From Vagococcus penaei (lineage in GTDB: Bacteria > Bacillota > Bacilli > Lactobacillales > Vagococcaceae): a DNA stretch of 64,000 nucleotides. The notes below the pieces were generated by a model. That model was not told the origin of the DNA and searched no databases. It saw only the letters and a list, made by a program, of their open reading frames with translations. The stretch's first letter is position 1; every line of letters begins with the position of its first letter. Position numbers and translations under genes: made by a program. This document shows, piece after piece, positions 32,766 through 43,528 of this stretch. Location of the stretch: NCBI RefSeq assembly GCF_001998885.1, contig NZ_CP019609.1, positions 186,001 to 250,000 of the forward strand, in the 5' to 3' direction.

Positions 32766-33599
32766 ATGTCCTCCCAATTAATTAATATTTATATCATTTC
32801 TGATTCTGCTGGTGAAACGGCAACTAAGTTAGCGAAAGCCGCAATGGCACAATATGAGCACTCTGATATTGAATTTTGTCTTTATCGTCAAACATTTGTT
32901 GATAAACTTGATGAGCTTAGACCAGCACTAGAAGAAGCTCGTACTTTAAATGCTTTAGTCATCCAGACATTAATTTCTGAAGACTTGGTTGAATTTTCTA
33001 ACCAGTTCTGCTTGGAGCATCATCTGTTTACTTTAGATGCCTTATCGCCTTTAGTTAGTGAATTAGGGATTCGTACAGGTACTCCTCCTGCACGAATTCC
33101 TGGCGCGACTCATTTTCTAACCCAAGATTATTTTGACCGTATGAGCGCCATGGAGTTTGCTGTCAAATACGACGACGGAAAAGACGCCAAAGGTTTTTTA
33201 GAAGCTGACATTCTACTTTTAGGTGTTTCACGTACATCCAAAACGCCTTTAAGTTTATTTTTGGCAAACAAAAATTTTAAAGTCGCTAATTTGCCTTTAA
33301 TTCCTTCTGCCCATATTCCAAAACAACTATGGGAAGTAGACCCTAAAAAAATTGTTGGTCTCACAAATGACCCAGAAATTCTAAATAGTATTCGCAAAGA
33401 AAGAATGCGTGCCTATGGTTTAAATCCAGATACTGCCTATTCTGCATTGGAGACGATCCACGAAGAATTAAAATTCGCTAATGAATTATATAAAAAACTA
33501 GATTGTTTGGTTATTAACGTTGCCCAAAAATCAATTGAAGAAACTGCTTCTATTATTTTAAGTAAATTACACTTAGAAAACCATAATTATTACAGTTAA
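32766..33599 (+). CDS. ppsR: pyruvate, phosphate dikinase regulatory protein (kinase/pyrophosphorylase)
   Basis: DUF299 bifunctional enzyme that inactivates pyruvate phosphate dikinase (or PEP synthase) by ADP-dependent phosphorylation and reactivates it by phosphorolysis. The P-loop GVSRTSKT lies near residue 153, and the 277-residue length is normal. The ATG at 32766 follows GAAAGG. It is one of three plus-strand genes. The target enzyme is not encoded in this window. Confidence 0.95.
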   Translation: MSSQLINIYIISDSAGETATKLAKAAMAQYEHSDIEFCLYRQTFVDKLDELRPALEEARTLNALVIQTLISEDLVEFSNQFCLEHHLFTLDALSPLVSELGIRTGTPPARIPGATHFLTQDYFDRMSAMEFAVKYDDGKDAKGFLEADILLLGVSRTSKTPLSLFLANKNFKVANLPLIPSAHIPKQLWEVDPKKIVGLTNDPEILNSIRKERMRAYGLNPDTAYSALETIHEELKFANELYKKLDCLVINVAQKSIEETASIILSKLHLENHNYYS

Positions 33600-33608
33600 C
33601 AAATAGTT

Positions 33609-33666
33609 AAAACGTGTCACCTCTTCTCAAAAATCACTATCATTGAGAGAGGTTGACACGTTTTTT
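33609..33666. terminator. bidirectional terminator between ppsR and the epimerase-like gene
   Basis: Long inverted repeat AACGTGTCACCTCTTCTCA / TGAGAGAGGTTGACACGTT (one bulge) with A and T runs at both ends. It serves the convergent genes ppsR (+) and 33681-34556 (-). Confidence 0.85.
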
Positions 33667-33680
33667 ACATGAATTTGATC

Positions 33681-34556
33681 CTAAAAAATACTAATAGAAT
33701 AACTTGCATGAAAAGATGAATTAGGTTCTAAACGGTTCATACCAAATTTATTTTCTAATTCACCAGTTGAATCTAGTGTATCAGCAATCCCCCACCATGG
33801 CTCGATACAAACGAATGGCGCTTCTTTATCATATAGCGACCAAAAGCCAACAAAAGGCGCCTGATGCATTGCTAGCTTAACTCCGTGCGGTGTTGCGTCT
33901 GATTTTATCGTAAATTGATTTTCGTCGACAGTACGTAGGATGACTGCATCATTTTTAAACCAACTACGTTTGAGCATAATGCTCGTATTTGTTTGCGCTA
34001 AAGTTGCACAATTCAAATCAACAAATGGCCCCGATAAAGGTAATCTAGTCCGACTTTTAGATGGTGTGAATTCAACATAGTACTCATCAAAAGTCGTACC
34101 TGCAACTAATGGAACATTAAACGCTGGATGTCCACCAATTCCAAAAATTAATTCCGTTTCTAAACTTATAACATCATAAGAAATATCTAAGGTATCTTGA
34201 TTCAACTCATAAGTCACAACTAATTCAAATGAAAATGGATAATTGATTTTCGTTGCTTCAGAACTAGATAATGTAAAGATTGCTTTATCTTTGGTGGGGT
34301 TAACCACTTGGAACTCACAGTCACGGGCAAAACCATGCTGGTTCATTTGATATGTTTGATTTTTATAAGTATACTGATTATCTTTCAAGCGACCAACAAT
34401 AGGAAAGAGGATTGGTGCATGTCGACTCCAATAGTCTTGATTTCCTTGCCAAATATACTCCAGGTTATTTTTTTTCGTTTGAAAACTAATTAATTCAGCA
34501 CCATGACTCGAAAAGACTGCGCGACATACTTCGTTTTCTAATACCACTCTTTCCAT
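33681..34556 (-). CDS. aldose 1-epimerase family protein (LacX-like)
   Basis: Beta-sandwich sugar-binding protein of the galactose mutarotase superfamily, in the LacX/YeaD subgroup (291 residues). Family features include the N-terminal LISFQTKKNNLEYIW, the QHGFARD motif with a catalytic-type His, and GGHPAFNVPL with a second conserved His. The substrate is unknown. ATG 34556 has AAAGGAG nine bases upstream. It follows codY by 18 bases and may be co-transcribed with the xerC-hslVU-codY operon. Confidence 0.88.
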   Translation of the reverse strand: MERVVLENEVCRAVFSSHGAELISFQTKKNNLEYIWQGNQDYWSRHAPILFPIVGRLKDNQYTYKNQTYQMNQHGFARDCEFQVVNPTKDKAIFTLSSSEATKINYPFSFELVVTYELNQDTLDISYDVISLETELIFGIGGHPAFNVPLVAGTTFDEYYVEFTPSKSRTRLPLSGPFVDLNCATLAQTNTSIMLKRSWFKNDAVILRTVDENQFTIKSDATPHGVKLAMHQAPFVGFWSLYDKEAPFVCIEPWWGIADTLDSTGELENKFGMNRLEPNSSFHASYSISIF

Positions 34557-34574
34557 CACCAACAGCTCCTTTGA

Positions 34575-35369
34575 TTAAATTAATTCTGTACACGTTAGTT
34601 CCTCTTTAAAGTACTTATTAATAATTTTAATGTACGTTCCTTTCATTCCCAAAGAACGTGACTCTATAACACCGGCAGATTCTAGTTTACGTAAGGCATT
34701 CACAATAACCGAACGCGTGATACCAATCTGATCAGCAATCGTGGATGCTGTTAAACGTCCTTCTGTGCCTTCTAAGGCATCAAAAATTGCTTTGACAGCT
34801 TTTAGCTCGCTAAATGACAACGTGCTAATCGCCATTTGTACTGCAGTCGTTTCGCGAATTTCAAATTCTAACTCACGTGATTGCTGATACAATAACTGCA
34901 TTCCAACAACGGTTGCACTGTATTCAGCCAAGACTAAGTCATCAGACTCAAAAGAACAGCCCAGCCTACCAAGAACAATGGTACCTAATCGTTCACCTGC
35001 ACCATAAATCGGTACAATCGTTGTAAACGCATCAGGTAAATCATCACGTAACTCAATAGGAAACATTGTAATATCGCTATCCATCGTGATATTTTCCTTT
35101 GTCATTGTCAGCAAACTAATATTCATAATATATTCAGTTGGTAGTTGTTGTGCAACTAGCATCTGCTGAACTCGTTCATTGTTTACTTGATGTACCACGA
35201 TAAAACCTTTGACACTACCTTTTTTATCAACAATATAGACATTACAATCTAAGATATCACCCAATGTCGCAGCCATTTGCGAGTAAGGCAACTCAGAATT
35301 AGCAATCATCATGTCTTCCCGTTGCAACAGTTCATTAATCATTCTGGTTTTACTTAATAACGACTCCAA
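34575..35369 (-). CDS. codY: GTP- and branched-chain amino acid-sensing global regulator CodY
   Basis: Pleiotropic regulator that represses nutrient-acquisition genes when GTP and Ile/Leu/Val are high. An N-terminal GAF domain (about 1-155) is joined by a helix to a winged HTH, with ASTIADQIGITRSVIVNALRKLE near residues 205-230. The 264-residue length is close to normal. It starts at TTG 35369 with AAGGAGG seven bases upstream. It is the fourth gene of the conserved xerC-hslV-hslU-codY operon. Confidence 0.97.
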   Translation of the reverse strand: MESLLSKTRMINELLQREDMMIANSELPYSQMAATLGDILDCNVYIVDKKGSVKGFIVVHQVNNERVQQMLVAQQLPTEYIMNISLLTMTKENITMDSDITMFPIELRDDLPDAFTTIVPIYGAGERLGTIVLGRLGCSFESDDLVLAEYSATVVGMQLLYQQSRELEFEIRETTAVQMAISTLSFSELKAVKAIFDALEGTEGRLTASTIADQIGITRSVIVNALRKLESAGVIESRSLGMKGTYIKIINKYFKEELTCTELI

Positions 35370-35404
35370 TAAAATGCCTCCTTCCCCTACCTGAATAGCT
35401 AGAC

Positions 35405-36805
35405 TTATAAAATATAGCGACTTAAATCTTCATCATGCGCAATTTTATCTAATTTCTCATTAACATAGCCTTCAGTAATTGTAATATCGGCCATTTGCAT
35501 GTCAGAAGCTTCAAATAATAAATCTTCTAATAGTTTCTCTAAAATTGTATGCAAGCGACGAGCACCAATATTGTCTGTTTCACTATTTACTTGATAGGCA
35601 ATTTCAGCAATGCGATCAATTGCTTCTTTCGTAAATGTGACATCGATGTTTTCTGTTCCTAATAACGCAATATATTGCTTGATTAAAGCATTATTTGGTT
35701 CCGTCAAAATACGAACGAAATCATTTGCTGTTAAATCATTTAATTCCACACGAATTGGAAATCGTCCTTGAAGCTCAGGTATCAAATCACTTGGCTTACT
35801 CATATGAAAAGCTCCAGACGCTATAAATAGAATATGATCAGTTGGAATAGCACCATATTTCGTATTAACTAATGAGCCTTCAACGATTGGTAAGATGTCA
35901 CGTTGAACACCTTCACGTGATACTTGACCCTGATTATCAGATTTTGATGTAATTTTATCGAACTCATCAATAAAAATAATCCCGTTATTTTTCGCCAAAC
36001 GAATTGCTTCACTATGGATATCTGCATCATTAACTAATTTTTCAGATTCTTCGTTAATTAAAATTTCACGTGCTTCAGCAACAGATAATGTGCGTTTAAT
36101 TTTCTTTTTAGGCGTTAACGCACTCAAGGTATCACCTAAGTCAATACCCATTTGTTCTAATCCGTTATTCATCGCTGGTACAGTTTTCTTTTCTTCAACC
36201 TCAACCGTTACTTCACGATCTTCCGGCAAACCTTTTTCTAATTGTGATTGAACCGTCTCACGACTCACTCGAATTGAATCTGTTACTTCTTCTTTTTCTT
36301 CGTCTTGATTTTGGTTTTGCAATCCATTCATCATTTGCATCATCATATCAAATTGATTGCCACTCTGGCGTTTTTCTTTCTTGATGCCAGGAACTAAAAG
36401 TTTCACTAGACGTTCATCAGCTTTTTTCTTTGCTTGAGAATAAACTTGAGAATATTTTTCTTTTTTAACAATGATAATACTTGCTTCAACTAAGTCACGA
36501 ACCATTGACTCAACGTCACGACCAACATAACCTACTTCAGTAAATTTAGTTGCTTCTACTTTGACGAAAGGTGCATTAACAATTTTAGCTAAACGACGGG
36601 CAATTTCAGTTTTACCAACACCTGTTGGCCCAATCATTAATAAATTTTTGGGGGTAATTTCTTGTTGCATATCTTCAGGTAACTGCATTCTGCGGTATCG
36701 ATTACGTAACGCAACCGCCACAGATTTTTTCGCCACTTCTTGGCCAACAATATATTGATCTAGTTCAATAACAATTTCTTTTGGTGTTTTATGAATAGCT
36801 TTCAT
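35405..36805 (-). CDS. hslU: ATP-dependent protease ATPase subunit HslU (ClpY)
   Basis: AAA+ unfoldase that feeds substrates to HslV. It shows Walker A (GPTGVGKT near 60), the pore motif GYVGRD, Walker B ([10 protein letters not shown]), an I-domain insertion rich in Gln and Glu (about 150-220), sensor 2 GARRLHT, and the C-terminal SRYIL that docks into HslV. Length 466 is normal. It follows hslV by 13 bases. Confidence 0.98.
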   Translation of the reverse strand: MKAIHKTPKEIVIELDQYIVGQEVAKKSVAVALRNRYRRMQLPEDMQQEITPKNLLMIGPTGVGKTEIARRLAKIVNAPFVKVEATKFTEVGYVGRDVESMVRDLVEASIIIVKKEKYSQVYSQAKKKADERLVKLLVPGIKKEKRQSGNQFDMMMQMMNGLQNQNQDEEKEEVTDSIRVSRETVQSQLEKGLPEDREVTVEVEEKKTVPAMNNGLEQMGIDLGDTLSALTPKKKIKRTLSVAEAREILINEESEKLVNDADIHSEAIRLAKNNGIIFIDEFDKITSKSDNQGQVSREGVQRDILPIVEGSLVNTKYGAIPTDHILFIASGAFHMSKPSDLIPELQGRFPIRVELNDLTANDFVRILTEPNNALIKQYIALLGTENIDVTFTKEAIDRIAEIAYQVNSETDNIGARRLHTILEKLLEDLLFEASDMQMADITITEGYVNEKLDKIAHDEDLSRYIL

Positions 36806-36818
36806 TTGATTACTCTCC

Positions 36819-37367
36819 TTAAATCTCTTCTAAGATAATATTATGATTGGTATAGACACAAATATCTGCAGCAACATTCAATGCAGCCTTAGCGATTTCA
36901 CCTGCTGTCATTTCAGCTCGTCCGTTATTTTTCATTGCACGAGCGGCTGCTAATGCGTAATTACCACCTGAGCCTATTGCTAAAATACCATCATCAGGCG
37001 CGATAACTTCACCCGTTCCCGAAACGACTAACATCTCTTTATCATTCATTACAATTAATAAAGCTTCTAACTTTTGCATCATCTTATCACTGCGCCATTC
37101 CATTGCCAACTCAACAGCTGCACGCATAAGATTGCCTTTGTATTGATTTAATTTTGTTTCAAATTTTTCTTCTAAGTTAAACGCATCAGCAACGCTACCT
37201 GCAAAACCTACGACAACCTCGCCATTATAAATTCGACGAACTTTACGTGCTGTGCCTTTCATGACAACTGACTCGCCCATTGTTACTTGACCATCGCCAG
37301 CCATTGCAAATTTTCCGTCTTTTTCGACAGCACAAATTGTTGTTGAATGAAAAGTTGTATATCCCAT
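36819..37367 (-). CDS. hslV: ATP-dependent protease peptidase subunit HslV (ClpQ)
   Basis: Proteasome-like N-terminal nucleophile peptidase. The core is typical ([35 protein letters not shown]). The N-terminus [14 protein letters not shown] is extended relative to E. coli, where Thr follows Met directly, but it resembles the extended starts in staphylococci and Bacillus. The nucleophile would have to be exposed by processing. AGGAGAGAG precedes the ATG at 37367, so this start is well supported. Confidence 0.96.
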   Translation of the reverse strand: MGYTTFHSTTICAVEKDGKFAMAGDGQVTMGESVVMKGTARKVRRIYNGEVVVGFAGSVADAFNLEEKFETKLNQYKGNLMRAAVELAMEWRSDKMMQKLEALLIVMNDKEMLVVSGTGEVIAPDDGILAIGSGGNYALAAARAMKNNGRAEMTAGEIAKAALNVAADICVYTNHNIILEEI

Positions 37368-37407
37368 CTATCTCTCTCCTAATAATAAAATTTAAAGTTA
37401 CGTCACG

Positions 37408-38298
37408 CTATGCTCTCGGATGAAAATTTCGATAATTTTTCTGTAACGCTTCCGTCGTAACATGCGTGTATATTTGCGTGGATGATAAACTCACATGCCC
37501 TAATAATTCTTGGACTGTTCGCATATCAGCACCATTATTTAATAAATGCGTCGCAAATGTATGCCGTAGCATGTGCGGATGAATATCCGTTGTAAGCGCA
37601 CTTTGTTGAATTAATTGCTTTAAAATATATCTTACACCAGCCGTTGTTAATTGACCACCACGATGATTAACTAACAAATAATCATGTGCTTCATCCCCTT
37701 TAAGTAATAAAACTGGCCGAACATGAGCTAAATAATCGTGAATGGCATCTGCTGCAAAAGAACCAAATGGTACATAACGTTCTTTATTCCCTTTACCGTG
37801 AACCAAAAAAACGGCCGACTCAAAATCAATATCCTTTATAGTCAACTGGATACACTCAGATACCCGCATACCAGTCCCATATAATATTTCTAAGAGAACC
37901 TTATTGCGTTTATCCAATAATTTATCACCAGACACAGTCGCAAATAACAAATCCATTTCTTTCTCATAAAAAAAACGTGGTAATTTTTTTGTTTGACGTT
38001 TCATTTGTACATATGAAAATGGATTTTCAACAATAAATTGATTTTGCACTAAAAATTGATAAAAAGCCCGTAAACTAGATATTTTCCGGCTAATTGAATT
38101 ACGCTGGTAATGTTTATCATGCAGATAAGCTAAATAAACCCGGACATCTTGAGGTGTCACTGCTAGATAGTCATCATCACCAGTTGTTTCAAGGAAATCA
38201 AAAAAATGTGTTATGTCTTCCTCATAAGCATTACTTGTTAACACAGAGTACTGACGTTCAACAGATAAATAGCGCAAAAACTCCATTAAATAGTTCAC
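37408..38298 (-). CDS. xerC: tyrosine recombinase XerC (CodV)
   Basis: Site-specific recombinase that works with XerD at dif to resolve chromosome dimers. An N-terminal SAM-like core-binding domain is followed by the catalytic domain with Arg in GTGMRVSECI, the HMLRHTFATHLL box, HVSLSSTQIYTHV and the nucleophilic Tyr. I start at GTG 38298 (VNYLMEFLRYL), which has AAGGAG nine bases upstream and gives 296 residues. It leads the hslVU-codY operon, which supports XerC rather than a phage integrase. Confidence 0.94.
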   Translation of the reverse strand: MNYLMEFLRYLSVERQYSVLTSNAYEEDITHFFDFLETTGDDDYLAVTPQDVRVYLAYLHDKHYQRNSISRKISSLRAFYQFLVQNQFIVENPFSYVQMKRQTKKLPRFFYEKEMDLLFATVSGDKLLDKRNKVLLEILYGTGMRVSECIQLTIKDIDFESAVFLVHGKGNKERYVPFGSFAADAIHDYLAHVRPVLLLKGDEAHDYLLVNHRGGQLTTAGVRYILKQLIQQSALTTDIHPHMLRHTFATHLLNNGADMRTVQELLGHVSLSSTQIYTHVTTEALQKNYRNFHPRA

Positions 38299-38418
38299 TT
38301 TATTAAGCTCCTTGTTTGATTTTACACGAATAAATGTACCATATTTAGCTATTATTAACAATTGAATTGTCAGAATTTTATCATTTTTACCAACAAATGA
38401 CACAATTTCTTCACAATT

Positions 38419-38462
38419 AAAAACAGTCTAAAGTTTCTACTAAAATAGTTAACTTTAGACTG
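38419..38462 (-). terminator. intrinsic terminator after oatA
   Basis: Stem CAGTCTAAAGTT / AACTTTAGACTG with a 15-base loop, followed on the minus strand by TTTTTAATTG. Confidence 0.8.
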
Positions 38463-38479
38463 CTTAATTATTATTTTAC

Positions 38480-40336
38480 CTAATCATTACTTTCTAAAAT
38501 TTCCTTGGCAATTAAAGCTGAAAAAGCCTGTGCGCCATCAGGTACTAAATGGACATTATCGACGTCGAACCATTCAGGATGATTGGCTGAGTAACTTTTC
38601 CAGTCAATCACATGTGCATTTCGATAACGTTTAGCTGTCTGCATTAACTCATCGTTCACAGTTTTTTGCCAAGGTCGCTCTACCATGGTATTCACAAAAT
38701 AAACTTGTCGATCTTCTAGATACGACATGATGTCATCGATATCTTTACTTGAAAAAGACCCATTCGTCCCTAAAGAGATAACAACGACATCTCCCAATTT
38801 ATTCTCTTGGGATAATTTTTTAAATACTTCTTCGCTATCTACTAGCTGGCGCCCAATTTCAGCATCGATTAATGCCTGTTTAAAAGTTGCTTGAAAATCA
38901 GGTGCAGCACTTAACAACACAGAATCACCCACTGCCGATACTTTTAATGTTTCAGCTTTTTTAACTTCCTCAGGTGTTAAAATTGTTGAAGCTGTTGTTG
39001 TAGAATCACTTGTCTGATTACTTTTTGATAACGATGAATCAGTTATTTTTTCACTTGTTTCCTGAGTTACTTTTTTTTCTTCAATTAATCGTTTATTGGT
39101 CTCTAATTTTTTTTGCAAAGCAACACTGCTATCTGCTCGACCTGATGGTGCAACCGCAAAAGCCGTTCCAAAACCTAAAAATAAACAAGAGACACTGGCA
39201 ACTGCAACTTTACTCTTGAGAGACAATAAAGCTACTCTAAAATTTGTGAAATCCCACTTAAATTCCCTAGTCACAAAAACAGACACACGATAGGACAACT
39301 CGGATAACCCTAAAATAATCAATAACTGGATAACAAAATGAAGTCACTTATGACTGCCATCTAATCTTAATAATTCTTCATAGACAATCATAACAGGAAA
39401 TTGCCATAGATAAATATCATAACTGCGTAATCCAATCCACTTAAACAAAGGATTAGTTAACGTTTGGTTAACACGTTCGAATTGAATCACAGACCACAAT
39501 AGTACCGTACAGGCGATACTAAATAAGAACATTCCACCTTGATAAACAAATGCTGTATTATCATTAATCAACATAAAACTAGTAATAACTATAATTAAAC
39601 TAGTCAAAAAAGCAATCATACCAGTTAGTTTCGGGATTTTTTTTATCCATTCTTGACAATCACGAAGCACTAAAGCTAATAAACCTCCTACTAAAATTGA
39701 AAATAATCTCGTGTCAGTCCCGTAATAGATACGATTAATATTTTCAGGAGTATATAGAAACCACATTAATGCCGCAGATAAAATCGTTCCAAGGCTTAAG
39801 GTCACCCATAATTTTCGATGGGAGCTATTTTTGTACATCAAAAGTGCTATTATGATTGGCCAAACAAGATAAAACTGACCTTCGATTGATAACGACCATA
39901 GATGAGTAAAAGCTGATTGATTCGAAAAACGATCAAAATAAGAAGAACCATTTATAATTTGCCACCAGTTGTTCACGTTAAAAATACTGCTAAGCGTAAT
40001 GGCTCGATAATTCGTCAAAAAATGACGTGGCAATATTAAAGCAACTGTACCAAAAATCAAAAACAGCGTAATTAACGAAGGATAAATCCGCCTAATACGT
40101 TTCAAATAAAAACTCTTTAACGATATCTTACCACGCGTGTGCCATTGCTGTAATAAAATATCCGTCATTAAAAATCCAGAAATAACAAAAAATAAAGGCA
40201 CACCTAAATAGCCACCTGGCATATTATCTGGTAACAGATGATATAAGATGACACCTATCACAGCAATCGAACGAAGACCATCGATTCCTGTAATGTACTT
40301 TCTTTTCCCCACAGACAACACACAACTTTCATTCAA
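38480..40336 (-). pseudogene. oatA: peptidoglycan O-acetyltransferase (OatA type) interrupted by an in-frame TGA
   Basis: One continuous frame of 619 codons with a single internal TGA (39344-39346). The upstream part (330 residues) is the acyltransferase-3 membrane domain with the TGIDGLRSIAVIGVILYH start. The downstream part (from the codon after TGA) has the last membrane helix, a Ser/Thr/Lys linker, and an SGNH esterase-like domain with VGDSVLL, SLGTNGSF and DNVHLVPDG, the Asp-His pair. The full length matches OatA, which O-acetylates muramic acid and gives lysozyme resistance. TGG to TGA is the simplest lesion. Translation start is uncertain, since the promoter leaves a very short leader. 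Confidence 0.88.
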
Positions 40337-40352
40337 AATACGTCTATATCAT

Positions 40353-40381
40353 ATATTAAATTAGTTTAACAAATATTTCAA
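40353..40381 (-). promoter_or_regulatory. candidate promoter for oatA
   Basis: TTGAAA (40376-40381) and TAATAT (40353-40358) with a 17-base spacer on the minus strand. The predicted start point is only about ten bases from ATG 40336, so either the message is nearly leaderless or a later start is used. Confidence 0.5.
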
Positions 40382-40549
40382 GAATATTTATTCGTTTTTC
40401 ACTATCTAATACAGTTAACACAATTATTTTGAATTTTTTATGACCTTTTTATGCATTTACTTAACATTTAAGATTTTCTTAATCAATTTCACTAATTTAT
40501 ATATTACACAAATATTACAAAAAAGAATATAACGTGGTAATTCCTTTAC

Positions 40550-40584
40550 AAAAAAGTCGTCAACTAATCATTAGCTGACGACTT
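40550..40584 (-). terminator. intrinsic terminator after clpB
   Basis: Stem AAGTCGTCAGCTAA / TTAGTTGACGACTT followed on the minus strand by TTTTGT. Confidence 0.85.
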
Positions 40585-40591
40585 ATAGAAT

Positions 40592-43198
40592 TTAATTTTC
40601 GGGCAATAACTCAGTTTTAAATTGTAATTGATTATCTAAAATAGTAATAACAACTTTAGACTTAGGTAAAATTTTTCCACCAACAATTTCTTTAGCTAGA
40701 GGCGTTTCAACATTCTTAGTAATATAGCGTTTCAATGGTCGTGCGCCATAGATTGGATCATACGCTTGTTCTGCTATCCAGCTTTTAGCTTCTTCAGAAA
40801 TTTCTAGATAAATATCTTGATGCTCTAAACGACGTTCTAAATCTTTAGTCATTTTCACAATAATTTCTTTCACATTCGCTAAACTTAACGGTGTAAAGAT
40901 AATCGTATCATCAATCCGATTTAAAAATTCAGGTTTGAAATGACCTTTCAATAAATCTAAAACGGTATTTTCCACTTCAGTAGGAATTGTTCCATCATCA
41001 GTCACACCTTCTAATAAAAATTGTGAGCCAATATTACTTGTCATAATCATAACTGTGTTTTTAAAATCAACAACACGGCCTTTAGAATCAGTCAATCGGC
41101 CATCATCAAGTACTTGAAGTAAAATATTAAAAACGTCCGGATGTGCTTTCTCAATTTCATCTAGTAAAACAATGGTATATGGGCTACGACGAACTGCTTC
41201 TGTCAGCTGACCACCTTCCTCATAACCAACATAGCCAGGAGGAGCTCCTACTAAACGGGACACACTATGTTTTTCCATATACTCACTCATGTCAATTCGG
41301 ACCATATGTTCTTCTGAATCAAATAATTCTTCTGCCAGAGCTTTAGCCAGTTCTGTTTTACCAACACCTGTTGGACCTAAGAATAGAAATGAACCTAATG
41401 GACGATTTGGATCTTGCAATCCAGCTCGTGAGCGGATCACAGCATCAGACACAGCATCGACTGCTTCATCTTGTCCAATTACGCGTTTATGTAATGTCGC
41501 ATTCAAACGTAAGATTTTTTCACGTTCACCTTCTTCTAACTTCGTCACAGGAATACCAGTTAAACGACCTACGACCACAGCAATCTCTTTTTCTGTCACT
41601 GATTCTTGAACTAGTTTAGAGTCATCCGTATCTACAGTTGCTTCTAACTCTTCTAATTCTTTTTGAAGTTTAGGCAATGTTCCGTGTCGTAAGACGGCAG
41701 CTTCCTCTAAGTCATAGTTGCTTTCAGCATTTTCTAATTGTGTTTTCACACGATCAATTTCAGCACGTTTTTCATTAAGTTTATTAAAGCCTTCTTTTTC
41801 AGTTTCCCACTGCATTTTTAATGTGTTGGCTTCTTCGCGTAATTCTGACAATTCTTCTTGTAAGATACCTAAACGTTTTTTACTCGCATCATCGTCTTCT
41901 TTTTTTAGCGCTGCTTCTTCAATCTCTAACTGCATCAAACGACGAGTAACCTGATCTAATTCTGTCGGCATTGAGTTCATTTCCACTCGAATCGTTGCAC
42001 AAGCTTCATCAACTAAATCAATGGCTTTATCTGGCAAGAAACGATCGGTAATGTAACGATTAGAAAGTGTCGCTGCGGATACTAGCGCATTATCATGGAT
42101 ATTAACACCATGATGAATTTCAAAACGCTCTTTCAAGCCGCGTAGAATACTAATTGTATCTTCAACAGTCGGCTCTTTGACTAATACTTTTTGGAAACGT
42201 CGTTCAAGAGCTTTGTCTTTTTCCATATTTTCACGATACTCATCTAATGTTGTCGCCCCAATACAATGTAACTCACCACGTGCTAACATCGGTTTCAATA
42301 AGTTTCCAGCGTCCATGCTGCCCTCTGTTTTACCAGCACCAACGATTGTATGAATCTCGTCAATGAATAAGATAATACGACCGTCACTTTTTTTAACTTC
42401 TTTTAGTACAGCTTTTAAACGCTCTTCAAACTCTCCGCGGAATTTAGCTCCAGCAATTAATGCACCCATATCTAAAGAGAAAATTGTTTTATCTTTTAAA
42501 TTTTCTGGGACATCTTTTTTGACAATTCTTTGTGCCAATCCCTCAACAATGGCCGTTTTACCTACACCTGGCTCACCAATTAATACCGGATTATTTTTCG
42601 TTTTACGTGATAAAATTCGCACCACATCGCGAATCTCTTCATCGCGGCCAATAACAGGATCTTGTTTTCCTTGACGAACAGCTTCCACAAGATCAATTCC
42701 ATATTTAGACAATGCTTCATATTGCTCTTCTTGATTCTGGCTAGTCACACGTTCTCCTCCTCTCATCTCTTTCACTCGTTCACTAATCCCTTGTTCAGTA
42801 ACACCATGACTCAAAAGATATTTCGTTAAGGCATAATTTTTTAGTTTAAACAAAGCAAGTACAATCACTTCAGTTGATAAGTACTCATCTTGAAATGTTT
42901 CTCTAATTTTATCTGCTTCTTGTAATAGATTAAATAAATTTTGGCTTAGACTTTGACCATATTGAACATTACCGCCATTAACTTGGGGTAATTTATCAAT
43001 TTCTTGATCAATGATAAGATCAAATTGCATGATATCTAATCCAGCGTCAGTATACAAATTACGGGCAAAATGATTTGGTTGCATAAATATCTTCCATAGA
43101 TGCGCAATATCGATTTCTTGCTGATGTCTAGTCACAGCAATTTGTTGTGCTTCAGCGATTGCTTGCTGCATGGTTGTTGTCATTTTTTCAATATTCAT
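40592..43198 (-). CDS. clpB: ATP-dependent disaggregase ClpB
   Basis: Hsp100 chaperone that rescues aggregated proteins with DnaK. In order: an N domain (about 1-150), AAA+ 1 with Walker A GEPGVGKT and [13 protein letters not shown], a long coiled-coil middle domain (about 400-530) that separates ClpB from ClpC, and AAA+ 2 with GPTGVGKT and the pore motif [14 protein letters not shown] 43198 follows GGGAGG by seven bases and gives 868 residues. A CtsR box overlaps its promoter, so heat induction through CtsR is likely. Confidence 0.97.
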   Translation of the reverse strand: MNIEKMTTTMQQAIAEAQQIAVTRHQQEIDIAHLWKIFMQPNHFARNLYTDAGLDIMQFDLIIDQEIDKLPQVNGGNVQYGQSLSQNLFNLLQEADKIRETFQDEYLSTEVIVLALFKLKNYALTKYLLSHGVTEQGISERVKEMRGGERVTSQNQEEQYEALSKYGIDLVEAVRQGKQDPVIGRDEEIRDVVRILSRKTKNNPVLIGEPGVGKTAIVEGLAQRIVKKDVPENLKDKTIFSLDMGALIAGAKFRGEFEERLKAVLKEVKKSDGRIILFIDEIHTIVGAGKTEGSMDAGNLLKPMLARGELHCIGATTLDEYRENMEKDKALERRFQKVLVKEPTVEDTISILRGLKERFEIHHGVNIHDNALVSAATLSNRYITDRFLPDKAIDLVDEACATIRVEMNSMPTELDQVTRRLMQLEIEEAALKKEDDDASKKRLGILQEELSELREEANTLKMQWETEKEGFNKLNEKRAEIDRVKTQLENAESNYDLEEAAVLRHGTLPKLQKELEELEATVDTDDSKLVQESVTEKEIAVVVGRLTGIPVTKLEEGEREKILRLNATLHKRVIGQDEAVDAVSDAVIRSRAGLQDPNRPLGSFLFLGPTGVGKTELAKALAEELFDSEEHMVRIDMSEYMEKHSVSRLVGAPPGYVGYEEGGQLTEAVRRSPYTIVLLDEIEKAHPDVFNILLQVLDDGRLTDSKGRVVDFKNTVMIMTSNIGSQFLLEGVTDDGTIPTEVENTVLDLLKGHFKPEFLNRIDDTIIFTPLSLANVKEIIVKMTKDLERRLEHQDIYLEISEEAKSWIAEQAYDPIYGARPLKRYITKNVETPLAKEIVGGKILPKSKVVITILDNQLQFKTELLPEN

Positions 43199-43233
43199 AT
43201 GGTAACCTCCCTTGATTTCCAACTTACAAAATA

Positions 43234-43262
43234 ATTATATTACTTTGGTCAAAATAAGTCAA
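43234..43262 (-). promoter_or_regulatory. sigma-A promoter of clpB
   Basis: TTGACT (43257-43262) and perfect TATAAT (43234-43239) with a 17-base spacer on the minus strand, about 40 bases upstream of the clpB start. Confidence 0.8.
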
Positions 43263-43263
43263 A
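43247..43263 (+). promoter_or_regulatory. CtsR operator in the clpB promoter
   Basis: GGTCAAAATAAGTCAAA matches the CtsR heptad direct repeat (RGTCAAA, three bases, RGTCAAA) without mismatch. It covers the -35 and most of the spacer of the clpB promoter, where CtsR binding would block polymerase. Confidence 0.85.
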
Positions 43264-43528
43264 CAATATACTCACTAACTAAAACGTTATTTAACAAAAT
43301 ATTTTCACTCCTTATTACATTATACGTTGTTTTTTTAAAAAATAAAGTTGTACCTAGCTCAAAGAGGAGTAATTACCCTTAAAATCTAAACAATCACAAA
43401 ATACTTACCTGTATCCTGTATGTGAGAAGTAAAAATTTTTATGACTAAATGTAAATTATCATTTTTTCAGCACTATTTTTTTAATCAGTGGTACACTATT
43501 AGTATCTAACTAAAAGGAGTGGTTTCCG

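Larger units (their letters stand above)
43199..43528. other. divergent intergenic region between clpB and the PHP gene
   Basis: About 330 AT-rich bases. It holds the clpB ribosome site, promoter and CtsR box at its low end and the AAAAGGAG ribosome site of the PHP gene at its high end. A TACACT at 43492-43497 could be a -10 for that gene, but no matching -35 is visible. Nothing else recognised. Confidence 0.6.

Noticed and set aside
37408-38298. Tyrosine recombinase as a sign of a prophage or integrative element
   Set aside because: It lies in the conserved xerC-hslV-hslU-codY operon and there are no phage genes or attachment repeats nearby. The same applies to XerD at 50638-51531.
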